This document shows, piece after piece, positions 57,490 to 57,818 of a stretch of DNA of 57,818 bases. How positions within the stretch are numbered: position 1 is the first letter of the stretch; each line of letters begins with the position of its first letter. The position numbers were made by a program, and so were the translations under genes. A model generated the notes under the pieces. That model searched no databases. It was not told the DNA's origin and saw only the letters and a program-made list of their open reading frames with translations. The DNA comes from Xanthoparmelia taractica (taxonomy: Eukaryota; Ascomycota; Lecanoromycetes; Lecanorales; Parmeliaceae): positions 1 through 57,818 of the forward strand of contig JANQBS010000247.1 in NCBI GenBank assembly GCA_033085395.1, given 5' to 3'.

Positions 57490-57818
57490 TTATTCTAGCT
57501 ATTACTTTACTTTATTATCGTTATTACTATTACTTTACTTTATTATTACGTTGTTAAGCTAAGCTCGTTATCGTATTTAATATCGTGTTATAAAAGATCT
57601 TCGTAATTATTTAGAGCTTGGCGAGCTATTTCTATTATTATTAATATATTTAATTTATTTAATTATTAGAAGAATTATTAATATATTAATTATAATAGTA
57701 ATCTCCTATCTATTCTATAATAATAAATTTTCCTCTTTTTTCTTCGCATTATAAAAAGAATTTATAATTATTTTTTATAATTATATATTCTTAGTTATTA
57801 AAGTTACACGCTTCGTAT

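Larger units (their letters stand above)
36100..57818. repeat. AT-rich, RIP-mutated transposon compartment (AT-isochore)
   Basis: From about 36,100 the composition switches abruptly to a TA/AT-dominated sequence that continues to the window end. TpA and ApT dominate, CpG is still common (TCG, ACG), while CpA and TpG are scarce, which is the expected footprint of CpA-to-TpA mutation by RIP in duplicated DNA. No credible ORF longer than about 70 codons survives over 21 kb. Recognised occupants are listed separately: four MITEs, a TRIM family, a gypsy element and a gag fossil. The gaps 36,200-38,118, 38,395-39,372, 39,533-40,203, 40,480-41,052, 41,318-42,884, 43,160-44,867 and 45,567-48,400 look like further decayed repeats that I cannot classify by eye. 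Confidence 0.93.

Noticed and set aside
36100..57818. AT-rich block as a centromere or mitochondrial fragment
   Set aside because: Dated transposon structures with target duplications and transition-only LTR differences explain it as RIP-mutated repeats. Centromeric use cannot be excluded from sequence alone, but nothing specific supports it.
1..57818. CRISPR arrays, bacterial operons, ribosome binding sites
   Set aside because: The genes are spliced and fungal; the repeats are dispersed transposons, not regularly spaced short repeats.

Overview
The window reads as nuclear DNA of a filamentous ascomycete (Pezizomycotina, most likely a Dothideomycete or Leotiomycete). The evidence is genes split by short GT-AG introns of about 45 to 250 nt with CTNAC-type branch points, fungal families (Sur2, Gtr2, TCTP, pisatin-demethylase-like P450, a fused MoaA/MoaC cofactor gene), and a sharp division into two compartments.\n\nCompartment 1 (about 1-36,050) has balanced base composition and is gene-bearing. 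In order it holds: Rag GTPase Gtr2 (-), TCTP/Tma19 (-), sphinganine C4-hydroxylase Sur2 (+, sharing a ~500 bp divergent promoter with TCTP), a Ser-rich protein of unknown function (-), a bZIP regulator (+), the molybdenum-cofactor gene encoding MoaA- and MoaC-type enzymes (+), a protein made of five cold-shock domains (+), a large acidic/Pro-rich protein with an N-terminal membrane segment (-), two small F-box-like genes (+ and -), a complete cytochrome P450 (-), and a zinc-ribbon plus two-TM protein of a lineage-expanded fungal family (-). Gene density falls from about 23.5 kb rightwards, and long stretches there hold no recognisable gene.\n\nCompartment 2 (about 36,100-57,818) is an AT-isochore: TpA-rich, depleted in CpA/TpG and without credible ORFs, the hallmark of repeat-induced point mutation (RIP). 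Its structure is still readable. A ~7.97 kb Ty3/gypsy element (49,518-57,489, minus-oriented) keeps 268 bp LTRs, a perfect TTATT target duplication, and recognisable reverse transcriptase and integrase in which catalytic Asp codons have become Asn. A tiny LTR element (TRIM-like, 625 bp) is inserted inside it. A second copy (689 bp) and a solo LTR of the same family lie at 44.9 and 39.4 kb, each with a perfect 5 bp target duplication. Four copies of a ~272 bp MITE with 21 bp inverted repeats and TA target sites lie at 38-43 kb. A decayed gag of another retroelement is at 48.4-49.0 kb.\n\nMost notable: (i) the cofactor gene has an intron whose removal deletes both the C-terminal Gly-Gly and the stop codon of the MoaA part and joins it in frame to MoaC; (ii) the five-cold-shock-domain protein keeps phase-0 introns at the same point of three domains; (iii) the TRIM and MITE families. 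Exon boundaries were inferred by eye from splice signals, reading frame and family conservation; no alignment or search was run.
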